Source: an uncultured Phycisphaeraceae bacterium (GTDB lineage Bacteria > Planctomycetota > Phycisphaerae > Phycisphaerales > UBA1924). Taken from it: DNA of 64,000 nt. Below are positions 19,601 to 28,752 of the stretch, piece by piece (the first letter of the stretch is position 1; every line of letters starts with the position of its first letter). Under the pieces are notes generated by a model. It made no database searches. It saw nothing but the letters and a program-made list of their open reading frames with translations, and was not told the origin of the DNA. The stretch covers positions 1 to 64,000 of the forward strand of contig CALCCF010000026.1 in NCBI GenBank assembly GCA_937899905.1, given 5' to 3'. Both the position numbers and the translations under genes were made by a program.

Positions 19601-20395
19601 CGACGAAGCGGCGGAGGGGTTGGGGAGCCGCCGCATACGTGGGGATTGGGCGGGCCGGCGGTTCGGCTTGGGATGCGGTTGGTGAAGGGGATGGTCGAGG
19701 CGGATGCGCATCGGATCGCTGAGGCGGTGGGTGTGCACGGGCCGTTTGCGACGATCGAGAGGCTGTGGCGTGCGAGCGGGGTGAGCGTTCGCAGCTTGCG
19801 GGCGTTGGCTCGGGCCGACGCGTTCGGTTCGATGGGGCTCGATCGGCAGCGGGCGTTGTGGCAGATCAAGCCGTTGTGCGATGACCCGTTGCCACTCTTT
19901 GATGACACGGATCATGGTTACACGGTCGATGACGATCCCGATGGGCTCGGCTCGCTCCCCGCCGTGCCCGCGAACCGGCTGGTGCTTGAGGATTACTCGA
20001 GCACGGGGTTGTCGTTGAAGGCGCACCCGCTCTCGTTCGTGCGGGAGTCGCTCCGGGCGCGTGGCGCGATACCGGCGTCGGATCTGCGAAGCGAGCGGCT
20101 GTGCCCGCAGGGGCGCACGGTGTCGGTTGGCGGCTTGGTGCTCATGCGGCAGCGGCCGGGCACCGCGTCGGGGGTGGTGTTCATCACGCTGGAAGACGAG
20201 ACGGGCATCGTGAACCTGATCTTGTGGCGTGACGTGTTCGAGCGTTTCAGGCGAGTCGCGAGGCTGAGCCGGGTCATGCTCGCCCACGGGCACATCGAGC
20301 GGCAGGGCGAGGTCGTCCATCTGCATGTCCATGGGCTGGAGAGTCTGGACGACCAACTCGATGCGCTGGTCGCTCGCAGCCGCGACTTCCACTAG
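16652..20395 (+). CDS. dnaE2: Error-prone DNA polymerase III alpha, DnaE2, containing a large in-frame insertion
   Basis: PHP-like N-terminus, [102 protein letters not shown]; anomalous stretch at ~18376-18840. Confidence 0.92.
   Translation: [1247 protein letters not shown]
18378..18838. mobile_element. IVS-like element: inverted arrays of octamer GAGAGACG flanking an S23/IVP ORF, inserted in dnaE2
   Basis: 5' array GAGAGACG GAGAGACG GAGAGACC AAGAGACA (18378-18409); 3' array CGTCTCTC CGTCTCTG TATCTCTC CGTCTCTC (18807-18838); about 26/32 complementary; interrupts DnaE2 homology. Confidence 0.75.
18426..18791 (+). CDS. Four helix bundle protein (23S rRNA intervening sequence protein / S23 family)
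   Basis: MANVKTFRDLVAWQKAMELAVMVYEVTKSMPEGERFGLTNQMRRAAVSIPSNIAEGFGRESRGDLLKFLRIARGSLNELSTQVELSARLEIL: hallmark W(Q)KAM.L...Y, RRAAVSIPSNIAEGFGR, FLRIARGSLNEL. Confidence 0.9.
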   Translation: MANVKTFRDLVAWQKAMELAVMVYEVTKSMPEGERFGLTNQMRRAAVSIPSNIAEGFGRESRGDLLKFLRIARGSLNELSTQVELSARLEILTIDSGMTSLIDEADRVLQGLIRSLKSKES

Positions 20396-20429
20396 CCAGC
20401 GCACTTGATCGATTTGGCTAGAATGTCGC

Positions 20430-21635
20430 GTGACACGCAGAGCTGCTATCTTGTCCGCCCTTCGAACGCCGATTGGTCGGTACGGTGGCCAGTTGGCCTC
20501 GGTGAGACCCGACGACCTTGCGGCGCTTGCGATAAAGGCCGTAGTCGAGCGATCCGGTGTTGATCCCGCGTCGATCGATGATGTCTATCTCGGTGCTGCG
20601 AACCAGGCCGGCGAAGACAACCGCAACGTGGCACGCATGGCGGCGCTGCTCGCCGGGCTGCCCGAGTCGGTACCTGGCGCGACGGTCAATCGGTTGTGCG
20701 CGTCGGGGCTCGAGGCGGTCAACGTTGCGGCCCGGATGATCGAGGCCGGAATGGGTCACGTGTTCGTCGCGGGCGGGGTCGAGTCGATGAGCCGGGCGCC
20801 GTACGTGCTGAGCAAGGCCGATGCCGCATTCGGTCGCGGTCAGGAGATGCACGATACCTCCATCGGGTGGCGATTCGTGAACCCGCGGTTAGCCGGGATG
20901 CACCCGCCATATGCGATGGGGGAAACGGCAGAAAACGTCGCGCGCAAGCACGGCATCAGCCGCGAGGATCAGGATGCGTTCGCGCTGCGCAGCCAGAAAT
21001 GCTGGGTAGAGGCGCACGAGGCCGGTCGCTTTGCGGACGAGTTGCTGCCAGTTGATGTGCCCCAACGCCGCGGTGATCCGGTTCGACTAGAGGTTGACGA
21101 GCATCCCAGGCCAGATACAACCATCGAGAAGCTGGCCAAGCTGCGGCCGGTCTTCGCCAAGGACGATCTGGGTACAGTCACCGCTGGTAATTCATCGGGT
21201 GTGAACGACGGCGCGGCGGCACTCCTGCTGATGGAAGCCGAGCGTGCGAAATCGCTTGGGCTGAAACCGCTGGCGTATGTCGGCGTGAGTGCATCGGCTG
21301 GAGTCGACCCCGCGTACATGGGCCTCGGCCCAATCCCAGCGACTCGTAAGGCTCTCGATCGAGCGGGCGTGTCATTGGCCGATGTGGGACGCTTCGAGAT
21401 CAACGAGGCATTCGCAGCGCAGGCGGTCGCGTGCCAGCGTGAACTGGGCATTGAGGATGAATGCCTGAACGTCAACGGCGGGGCGATCGCCATTGGCCAC
21501 CCGCTAGGCTGCAGTGGCGCTCGGCTCGCGGCGACACTCGTGCACGAGATGCGTCGAAGCGACACGGAGCGTGGGCTGGCTTCGCTGTGCGTCGGTGTCG
21601 GGCAGGGGCTCGCGACCGTGTTCGAGCTTGCGTGA
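20430..21635 (+). CDS. Acetyl-CoA acetyltransferase / 3-oxoadipyl-CoA thiolase family
   Basis: [61 protein letters not shown] start. Confidence 0.9.
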   Translation: MTRRAAILSALRTPIGRYGGQLASVRPDDLAALAIKAVVERSGVDPASIDDVYLGAANQAGEDNRNVARMAALLAGLPESVPGATVNRLCASGLEAVNVAARMIEAGMGHVFVAGGVESMSRAPYVLSKADAAFGRGQEMHDTSIGWRFVNPRLAGMHPPYAMGETAENVARKHGISREDQDAFALRSQKCWVEAHEAGRFADELLPVDVPQRRGDPVRLEVDEHPRPDTTIEKLAKLRPVFAKDDLGTVTAGNSSGVNDGAAALLLMEAERAKSLGLKPLAYVGVSASAGVDPAYMGLGPIPATRKALDRAGVSLADVGRFEINEAFAAQAVACQRELGIEDECLNVNGGAIAIGHPLGCSGARLAATLVHEMRRSDTERGLASLCVGVGQGLATVFELA

Positions 21636-21638
21636 GGC

Positions 21639-22964
21639 CTACGGCATCGATGCGATCTTGGCGAGGCCGGACTCTGTCGCAGCGACGAGGTGGTCGATCT
21701 CGGACTCGGTCATCGGCGTAGAGAGTGCTGCCGTGCACGTGTTGATCATGATGCACCCGTGGTCGAACAAGTGATCGAGCAGTACGGCCAGTCTCGCGTT
21801 CTCTTCGGCTGTCGTGTGGGCCTCTCGATAGTTGTGGGGTGCACTCGCCTTCATGTGAACGCGGAACATCGACCCTGTGCCGGTGACACACGCCTTCGCG
21901 CCAGTACGCTCGATCGCGGACTCGATGCCTTGCTTGCCGCGATCGGCGAGCGCGTTCAGCCGCTGGACAGCGGATCGATCGAATTTGCACATCGCCGTCA
22001 GGCCAGCAATGGTGCTGATCGGATTCGCCGAGAAGGTGCCCGAGTGTGGGAAGAGGTAGCGATCGCCGCGCGGGTTCATGGTGTCCATGACCTCGGTGCG
22101 ACCGGCAACCGCACCGATCGGGAAGCCGCCGCCGATCAGCTTGCCGATGGCGGTCAGGTCTGGAGTGATGTCGTATCGCTCTTGAAGGCCGCCGAATTCT
22201 GAGCGGAACGTGATGACCTCGTCGAGCACAAGCAGCGCGCTATGCCGCTCGGTCCACTCGGCGATTGCCTTCGCGAATTGCGGATCGACCGGATTCAGCC
22301 CAACGCGGTGGGGCATCAGGTCGAGAAGGACGCACGCGAGTTCGTGCGCGTGCTCGTTCAGCCTGGCGATCGCTCGGTCGATGTCGTTAAACGGCAAGAT
22401 GACGACGTCGTCGAGGGCGGATCGGGGCGTGCCGTGCACGAGCGGCACGGACTCGGGCCGATCGACATCGCCCCAAGTCTCGGGCTTGGGGGCCTGGCTG
22501 ACCTCGGCGTAGTCGTACCCGCCGTGGTAGGCACCCTCGATCTTGGCGATCTTGGACCGCCCGGTGTGCGCCCTTGCCGCCTTGAGGCACACCATCAGCG
22601 CCTCTGTGCCCGAGTTTACGAATCGCATCTTCTCGAAGGCTGGGCTCCGGCTACAGATGTGCTCGGCGTACTCGACCTCGGACTCGGTCGCCATCATGAA
22701 CGCACTGCCACGGGCAAGCTGGTCGGTCACCGCGTGCTCGATGTCCGGATCGGCGTGTCCGTGGATGAGCGAGCACATGTTGTTCGAGAAGTCGATGCGC
22801 TCGACGCCGTCGAGATCGGTGATGCGGCAGCCCTTGCCGAAGGCGGCGTACGCGGGGTGGGGGGAGCGGAGCACGGTGTTGCGGCTTACGCCCCCGGGCA
22901 GGACGCGCTTGGCGCGCTCGAACAGTTCGGCGCTGCGGGTGGCTTGTGCGGTGTCGGGTGTCAT
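21639..22964 (-). CDS. Class III aminotransferase (glutamate-1-semialdehyde aminomutase-like)
   Basis: [74 protein letters not shown]. Confidence 0.87.
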   Translation of the reverse strand: MTPDTAQATRSAELFERAKRVLPGGVSRNTVLRSPHPAYAAFGKGCRITDLDGVERIDFSNNMCSLIHGHADPDIEHAVTDQLARGSAFMMATESEVEYAEHICSRSPAFEKMRFVNSGTEALMVCLKAARAHTGRSKIAKIEGAYHGGYDYAEVSQAPKPETWGDVDRPESVPLVHGTPRSALDDVVILPFNDIDRAIARLNEHAHELACVLLDLMPHRVGLNPVDPQFAKAIAEWTERHSALLVLDEVITFRSEFGGLQERYDITPDLTAIGKLIGGGFPIGAVAGRTEVMDTMNPRGDRYLFPHSGTFSANPISTIAGLTAMCKFDRSAVQRLNALADRGKQGIESAIERTGAKACVTGTGSMFRVHMKASAPHNYREAHTTAEENARLAVLLDHLFDHGCIMINTCTAALSTPMTESEIDHLVAATESGLAKIASMP

Positions 22965-23623
22965 GGCTGAAGAAGTGGGGCTCCGGTGCGTTCCTGGACG
23001 TAACCGAACTCGACGCCGGGACTCAGCTCGACGAGTCGAAATCCGTCGGGCGTGATGTCGATCACGGCGAGGTCGGTGTAGACGCGATCGATGACGCCGA
23101 GCCCGGTCAGCGGATAGGTACATGCGGGGACGAGCTTGGGTTCACCAGTCTTCGTGGTATGCTGCGTGATCGCAAAAACCTTCTTCACCCCCGCGACAAG
23201 ATCCATCGCGCCGCCGACCGCTGGGATGGCGTCCGGAGCGCCGGTTGACCAGTTTGCAAGGTCGCCGTTGGCCGCGATCTGCAGCGCACCGAGCACGCAG
23301 AGATCGATGTGCCCACCGCGAATCATCGCGAAGCTGTCGGCGTGGTGGAAGAACGAGCCCCCGGGGTTCACCGTCACGTGACGCTTGCCGGCATTGATCA
23401 GCTCGGGATCTTCGCTGCCCTCGGCCGGCGAGGGTCCCATGCCGAGCAGGCCGTTCTCGGTGTGGTAGACGACCTCACGTCCCACGGGGACGTACTTGGC
23501 AACCAGCTCGGGTATGCCGATGCCGAGGTTGACGTACGAGCCATCGGCGATGTCCTGCGCGAGCCGCTCGGCCATCTGCTCGCGCGTGCGCCCGATGCGT
23601 TCGCTGGCGGTCGCGGGTGTCAT
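22961..23623 (-). CDS. 3-oxoacid CoA-transferase subunit B
   Basis: ADGSYVNLGIGIPELVAKYVP, YHTENGLLGMGP, FAMIRGGHIDLCVLGALQ. Confidence 0.9.
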   Translation of the reverse strand: MTPATASERIGRTREQMAERLAQDIADGSYVNLGIGIPELVAKYVPVGREVVYHTENGLLGMGPSPAEGSEDPELINAGKRHVTVNPGGSFFHHADSFAMIRGGHIDLCVLGALQIAANGDLANWSTGAPDAIPAVGGAMDLVAGVKKVFAITQHTTKTGEPKLVPACTYPLTGLGVIDRVYTDLAVIDITPDGFRLVELSPGVEFGYVQERTGAPLLQP

Positions 23624-24330
23624 GGGTAGGTCGCTCCAGCCGCAACAAGCTCGGACTCGTGAACCGGACTGGCGACCTCGACGACTCGATCGATGAAGAT
23701 CCCCGGAGACACGACGATTTCGGGATCGATCCCGCCGGGCTCGACGATCTGCTCAGCCTGCACGATGGCCACGTTACTCGCCATGGCCATCGGCGGCCCG
23801 AAGTTTCGTGCGGTTTTGTTGTAGATGGTGTTGCCGTGGGTGTCGGCGCTCTTGGCCTTGACGAGCGCGAAGTCGGCTCTCAAGCCGTGCTCCAAGATGA
23901 ACTCGCGTCCGTCGAATGTGCGTTGCTCTTTGCCCTCGGCCAGCGGTGTCCCAACGGCCGTGGCTGTGTAGAACGCTGGGATGCCTGCACCGCCAGCGCG
24001 GATGCGCTCGGCGAGGGTGCCCTGGGGCACCAGCTCGAGCTTGGTCTTCCCGGCGCGGTACAACTCAGGGAACACGGTGGAGTTGGCCGTTCGCGGGAAG
24101 GAGCACACCACCTTCGAGACCCGGCCCGCCTTGAGGAGCGCGGCAAGGCCAACCTCACCGCTGCCGGTGTTATTGCTCACCACGGTGAGATCGGTCGCGC
24201 CTTGATCGATGAGCGCGTGGATCAACTCGACCGGGCTGCCGGCTTCTCCGAAGCCGCCAACCATGATCGTCGCGCCGTCGAACACGTCCGCAACGGCCTC
24301 GGACGGGCTACCGACGCGCTTGTCGATCAT
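23620..24330 (-). CDS. 3-oxoacid CoA-transferase subunit A
   Basis: ATIMVGGFGEAGSPVELIHALID, LTVVSNNTG, ELVPQGTLAERIRAGGAGIPAFYT. Confidence 0.9.
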   Translation of the reverse strand: MIDKRVGSPSEAVADVFDGATIMVGGFGEAGSPVELIHALIDQGATDLTVVSNNTGSGEVGLAALLKAGRVSKVVCSFPRTANSTVFPELYRAGKTKLELVPQGTLAERIRAGGAGIPAFYTATAVGTPLAEGKEQRTFDGREFILEHGLRADFALVKAKSADTHGNTIYNKTARNFGPPMAMASNVAIVQAEQIVEPGGIDPEIVVSPGIFIDRVVEVASPVHESELVAAGATYP

Positions 24331-25796
24331 CCGCAGGGCCCGGTCATCTGCGGCATCGAAGCGGGCATGCCGGGCGTGCCATGCTGTTTGGTGCGGGTGT
24401 AGTCGAACAGGCCCGCCTCATCGAAGAGGACGCGATCCTCGTAGTCGTCGAACCACAGAGCCTCGGGGTTGCGGCCCACAATGCAGACCTTGCCGATTTC
24501 CTTCGCACCGCCGGAATTGCGCAGCAGCTTGAAGATGACGACGCCGTTCTCCGAACCCTTCAGGCCGGGGATCGGCTCGTTGGTCACGGACGCGACCTCG
24601 GTCTTGCCCTTGTAGTGCGTGATGGAAAGGCGGGCGTGCTTCTCGACGCCCGAGAGGCCCATCTGCGACTCGTTGAGGATCTGCCAGGCCCTCTCCATCG
24701 GGATGTTGAATGCCTTGTACGCGACGATGTCGCGGCCGCAGAAGAAGTAGTGGTTCTCGCCGCCGGCTCGCTTGAACTCGCGCTGCAGGATGCGCAGGGC
24801 ATCCGGATCGTCGTTGATGCCCTTGATGATCGGAGCCTGGTTCTGCACGGTGAGCCAGCCGCGGCCGGCGAGGCCACGCATTGCCTCTCCCGTCGCCGGG
24901 ATCCACTGCTTAAACCCACGCTCGTCTTCGACGTAGTTGCCGTCGGGATCCTTCGCGAGGATCTCGTCGGGGTGCTCGAAGTGCAGCATGAAGTTCATGC
25001 CGACCTCGGGGTACAGCTCGTGGAAGCGGTCGAGCATGTTAAAGAAGGTCTGATCGAAGCGCTGCGGGAAGAAGGCCATCTCCTTCGTGCCCACACGGAT
25101 TGTCTCGACGCCGGCCTCGGCGAGGGCCGCGAACCAGGCCGCGAGCTTGGCGTTATTCAGCACCATCGCATCGCCACCGGACAGCAGGATCTCGCGGAGC
25201 TTCTCGCGGCCGGTCTCGGGGTGGACACCGCCGTTGGACGCCACGATCGCGTTGTGCTGCTTGATGTACGGGATGATCTCGGAGATCTTGGCCAGGCCCT
25301 TCTTCTTGACCGTGCCGTCAATACGTTTCACGTCCTTGCGGGCGATCAGCTCCTCGCGGTAGCAGAAGCGGCAGTGTGCCGAGCACGTCGAGATGACGTA
25401 CATCAGGCCCATCTCGTACTTATGCAGCAGGCCCTCGACCGGGCTGTAGTCCATCTGGTTGCCGGGGTCCTCGGAGCCCTGGAGGTTGTCGGTCTCGTCG
25501 GGGCTGGCCTTCACGATGCGCTGTATGGCCGCGCTGTTCTTGGCGATCTCGTAGTAGTGCCGAGTCATCTTCACCGGCATACGAGACTCGACGTCGCGCT
25601 CGGTGCCCTTGCGCACGCGGAGGGCCACGATCTCGTCGCCACCGTAGAAGTTGAGCATGTCTTCTGGAGCCTTCTCATCGAAGAAGGGCTTGAGCCCGTT
25701 GATGATGCCGCGCTCGTAGCGGGGGTCCTCGACGGTCTCGAGGAACGCCTTCTCGCGGTCGGTAGGGCTGTATTCGTAGCTCTGCTCTTGGATCAT
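24327..25796 (-). CDS. KamA family radical SAM protein (lysine 2,3-aminomutase-like)
   Basis: Radical SAM motif CSAHCRFCYREELI; LREILLSGGDAMVLNNAKLAAWFAAL; VQNQAPIIKGINDDPDALRIL. Confidence 0.85.
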   Translation of the reverse strand: MIQEQSYEYSPTDREKAFLETVEDPRYERGIINGLKPFFDEKAPEDMLNFYGGDEIVALRVRKGTERDVESRMPVKMTRHYYEIAKNSAAIQRIVKASPDETDNLQGSEDPGNQMDYSPVEGLLHKYEMGLMYVISTCSAHCRFCYREELIARKDVKRIDGTVKKKGLAKISEIIPYIKQHNAIVASNGGVHPETGREKLREILLSGGDAMVLNNAKLAAWFAALAEAGVETIRVGTKEMAFFPQRFDQTFFNMLDRFHELYPEVGMNFMLHFEHPDEILAKDPDGNYVEDERGFKQWIPATGEAMRGLAGRGWLTVQNQAPIIKGINDDPDALRILQREFKRAGGENHYFFCGRDIVAYKAFNIPMERAWQILNESQMGLSGVEKHARLSITHYKGKTEVASVTNEPIPGLKGSENGVVIFKLLRNSGGAKEIGKVCIVGRNPEALWFDDYEDRVLFDEAGLFDYTRTKQHGTPGMPASMPQMTGPCG

Positions 25797-25859
25797 GCGC
25801 GTTTGCTCCTGAGCGGTTAGTGAGTTTTCTGGCTCGAGACTGAAACGAATCGTACAGTA

Positions 25860-25875
25860 TGCACTAGAGAGTGCA
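25860..25875. promoter_or_regulatory. Operator-like palindrome TGCACTAGAGAGTGCA in kamA/rpiR divergent region
   Basis: Perfect 6-bp arms with 4-nt spacer; overlaps predicted minus-strand -35 TTGCAC (-10 TACGAT, 16 bp spacer). Confidence 0.45.
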
Positions 25876-25912
25876 ACAAAATGACCAGGATCGCCGAGAG
25901 CGTAGCCACCCC

Positions 25913-26743
25913 ATGACCGTGCAAGACCGCATCGCCGAGTACGGGGATCGCCTAACCCCCACCGATCGCCGAATCGCCGAGGCGGTTTCCAGCGACCCAA
26001 CGTTGCTCGCCTTCGGCACCGTATCGGACCTTGCCGCCCGCTCGGGCGCCAGCCGGCCTTCGATCGTGCGATTCGCGACCAGGTTGGGGTTCTCGGGCTA
26101 CACGGAACTGCAGGATTGGGTCCGCGAGGCGATGTCCGAGCAGTTGTCGAGCCCGAGCGCCCGTATCCGGCAGCATTCGACCGAGGCCGACGGCTCCCGG
26201 GACACCATGATCGACGCGCTGCAGCACGTGTTCGACGTACTCGATGACGCCAAGCTGCGGACGATGGCCGAGCCCATCGTCAGCGCCCAGCGTGTGTATG
26301 TGCTGTCCGGTGAGACCTCGATGGCGGGGGCCCGGGCGCTGCAGAGCGGGCTGAGCATGGTGCGGCCCAGCGTCCTGCTCGTTCATGCGCACTCGGTTGG
26401 TCGCGACTTGAGCGGTGCGGGGCCCGGCGATACGGCCGTCGTCTTCGACTTCGCCCGGTACCGGCGCAGCGCCGTGACGGCGACGCGTACGCTCGCGAGC
26501 CTGGGCGTGACGATCGTTGCGTTGACCGACGGCCCGCTTTCGCCTCTCGCGGCAGTTGCGGACCATTGGTGCGAGCTACGGGTGCCTGCGGTCGGGCCCT
26601 TCGATAGTTCCGGTCCTGCCGTCGCCGCCGCCGAGTTGCTGATCGCGCGTGTAACCGCCGACCTGGGTGAGGCCGCCCGCGAACGCATCGATCAACTCGA
26701 GACTGTTTGGCGTGCGACAGGAACTTTCATCGACGAGCCGTAG
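25913..26743 (+). CDS. MurR/RpiR family transcriptional regulator (HTH + SIS domain)
   Basis: TPTDRRIAEAVSSDPTLLAFGTVSDLAARSGASRPSIVRFATRLGFSGYTELQ; SIS-like region from RVYVLSGETSM. Confidence 0.88.
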   Translation: MTVQDRIAEYGDRLTPTDRRIAEAVSSDPTLLAFGTVSDLAARSGASRPSIVRFATRLGFSGYTELQDWVREAMSEQLSSPSARIRQHSTEADGSRDTMIDALQHVFDVLDDAKLRTMAEPIVSAQRVYVLSGETSMAGARALQSGLSMVRPSVLLVHAHSVGRDLSGAGPGDTAVVFDFARYRRSAVTATRTLASLGVTIVALTDGPLSPLAAVADHWCELRVPAVGPFDSSGPAVAAAELLIARVTADLGEAARERIDQLETVWRATGTFIDEP

Positions 26744-27088
26744 GTGCGATGGCATCTCGCCTCCCGACGGATGTCTCTTTGCGGCCTAGTCGATCCGCTG
26801 GAGCTGGATGTACCTGCTCCGTAGGACCGTGATGTAGATCAGGGCTAGTGGTTGACGTCACCCCGTTGCTGATGGCATGCAGCGAAACACGACCGGCTGG
26901 GTGCTGGGTTCCGGTAGAACCGGTTGGTCGGTGATGGGATGCTGTCCTTACTTGTGTGAGCGACTCGGCTGTAGAGGATCGAATTGAGGCTCTAACGACC
27001 CCAGACGTGCGTCGCGAAGGCGGTAGCAAGAAGCTCGCACGCTCGTTCTCTGTTGCGTTCGACCATGAGAACCGCCCGAGTGACTCGG

Positions 27089-28315
27089 CTAGTCGTCTGC
27101 TGGCGCGGCCGCATACGGACCGTCGAACATGGCTTCGAGAGTCTCCTGCAAGCGCGCCTTCACGATGGTTGCGACTTCCGACGGATCGAGATGTTCAGAG
27201 ATGCCCGAGAAACTCCGATCGCGAATTCCCTCGAGCGTCGCTCCAGTGACCTCGCTTGGATGCTGCTGCTTTCGCTTGATCGTGAACTGCGCTGCGGACT
27301 GGCGCGCGGCGGGTGGACTTCCCCACGCGTGCCAGTACAGGTGCTGCATGGACTCGAGCGTCGGTAACAGCCGTGCCCAGAACTCTGCATCGATGCCCTG
27401 CTCGATCGCGAGCAGGGCAAACTCGGCAAACAAGAAGATTGCGGGCCCATCCGGCGCCGCCTCCGCAACGAGTAGGTCTTTGTGGTACGCGACGGTCGAT
27501 CCGGTGGCGTCAGTGAGCCGCGTCAGGAGTTCGCCTTTCGCAAACCGCTCGAACGCGAGTCCGAGCGGATGTCCGCGGAGCGTGCCGCCTTCGTGCCACT
27601 CGGGAAAGAAGCGTTGGATGATGCACCGCTGGATGTCGGAGAGGAAGGCTACCAATCGCCTATGCTCGGGCTTGAGCGGAGCGCTGTAGCCCATCCCCTG
27701 ACGCGCGAGCACCCGAGCCGAGAGGTGCTGGAAGATCTCATGGACCGCCCAGACACGGAAGCCAATCTCTTCCTTGCCCACTTCGAGACCGTCTTTCAGT
27801 GCCGCTGCCGGCCAGTTCCGAAGGAAGGGCTCGTGGGTCTGGACCTCGTACTGCATGAAGAACCAGGCGGCATGGTCTGGCCCGGGAGGCTGCGGGTGGT
27901 TGTCGAGAACCGCCGAACTCGCGGCGAGCATGTAGGAACGGGGCTGTGACACACCGGGCGGAAGGGCGGGCTCTTCATCGAGCAGCGCTCCGGTCGCTTC
28001 GGGCTGCCACTCGGGCTCGACTCGTGCCTCGTAGCGCGGCCGATTGAGGGCCCATTCCAGGTCGATCGGTGTGATGCTCTGGCCTTCGCCATCGGTCACC
28101 TCGAGGACGAGCCGGGCGTGTCCCGGGACGTCATCGATCCGGCTGGAACACACGAGGCAGCAGGCCGAGCCGAAGCGCTCGAGCAGAAGTTCTCCAAGTT
28201 CGCCCGATTCCGAGTCGTCATCGGCGCGCCGCAGGCTGGCGCGTGTCGCCCGCTTGGGGTGGTCGTACTTGAAACGCAAGATACGATCTACTCCGCGGTC
28301 GGGCACCTCGGTCAT
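27089..28315 (-). CDS. Hypothetical protein of accessory operon
   Basis: ORF coupled (ATGA-type overlap) to upstream 28312..28752 gene; no family recognised. Confidence 0.55.
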   Translation of the reverse strand: MTEVPDRGVDRILRFKYDHPKRATRASLRRADDDSESGELGELLLERFGSACCLVCSSRIDDVPGHARLVLEVTDGEGQSITPIDLEWALNRPRYEARVEPEWQPEATGALLDEEPALPPGVSQPRSYMLAASSAVLDNHPQPPGPDHAAWFFMQYEVQTHEPFLRNWPAAALKDGLEVGKEEIGFRVWAVHEIFQHLSARVLARQGMGYSAPLKPEHRRLVAFLSDIQRCIIQRFFPEWHEGGTLRGHPLGLAFERFAKGELLTRLTDATGSTVAYHKDLLVAEAAPDGPAIFLFAEFALLAIEQGIDAEFWARLLPTLESMQHLYWHAWGSPPAARQSAAQFTIKRKQQHPSEVTGATLEGIRDRSFSGISEHLDPSEVATIVKARLQETLEAMFDGPYAAAPADD

Positions 28316-28752
28316 GCGGTCACCTCGCACGCTCTGAGGTACACGTAAATTGTCCCGTGGTACTGCACGTTCTGGACCTGGGTGCTTACCTTATCCGTCC
28401 ATCCGCCGCTCGGCGGCGGAGTATCTGGGACGATGATGGCGGTCGCCTCATGCCCGCCGTCATTGGTCGGCCGCCAGCGATCCTGATTCGTTGATGTTGC
28501 CCCCGTGTTGGTGTCCAGGCTTGCGCAGCCAATATCGGTGGCGATCCATCCGGCCACGACCTCGATCGCGGCCTCGCAATTGGCCGCGTCCGCCTGGGTC
28601 ATGGCGAAGAACTTGTCCGATGATCGAGTATTCTGCAGGCCGAGCATTGCGGCGTGGAGGGCAGCGTCAATCGATGGCCGGATCAGCGGCGACGCCTGCT
28701 TGTAGTCGTCGCATTCGACATACGGCGTGGCCAAGACAATAAAATCACTCAT
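28312..28752 (-). CDS. Hypothetical protein of accessory operon
   Basis: ORF in operon; 4-nt overlaps on both sides; no family recognised. Confidence 0.55.
   Translation of the reverse strand: MSDFIVLATPYVECDDYKQASPLIRPSIDAALHAAMLGLQNTRSSDKFFAMTQADAANCEAAIEVVAGWIATDIGCASLDTNTGATSTNQDRWRPTNDGGHEATAIIVPDTPPPSGGWTDKVSTQVQNVQYHGTIYVYLRACEVTA

Noticed and set aside
18545-20404. 619-aa minus-strand ORF antisense to dnaE2 and the S23 insertion
   Set aside because: No domains; antisense of highly conserved DnaE2 sequence.
24381-25820. 479-aa plus-strand ORF antisense to kamA
   Set aside because: Spurious antisense frame; minus strand encodes a clear radical SAM protein with CxxxCxxC.
28400-28425. 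CCGCCG-CT-CGGCGG hairpin
   Set aside because: Short GC-rich inverted repeat within a coding region, encoding Pro/Gly-type residues; expected by chance in this composition.
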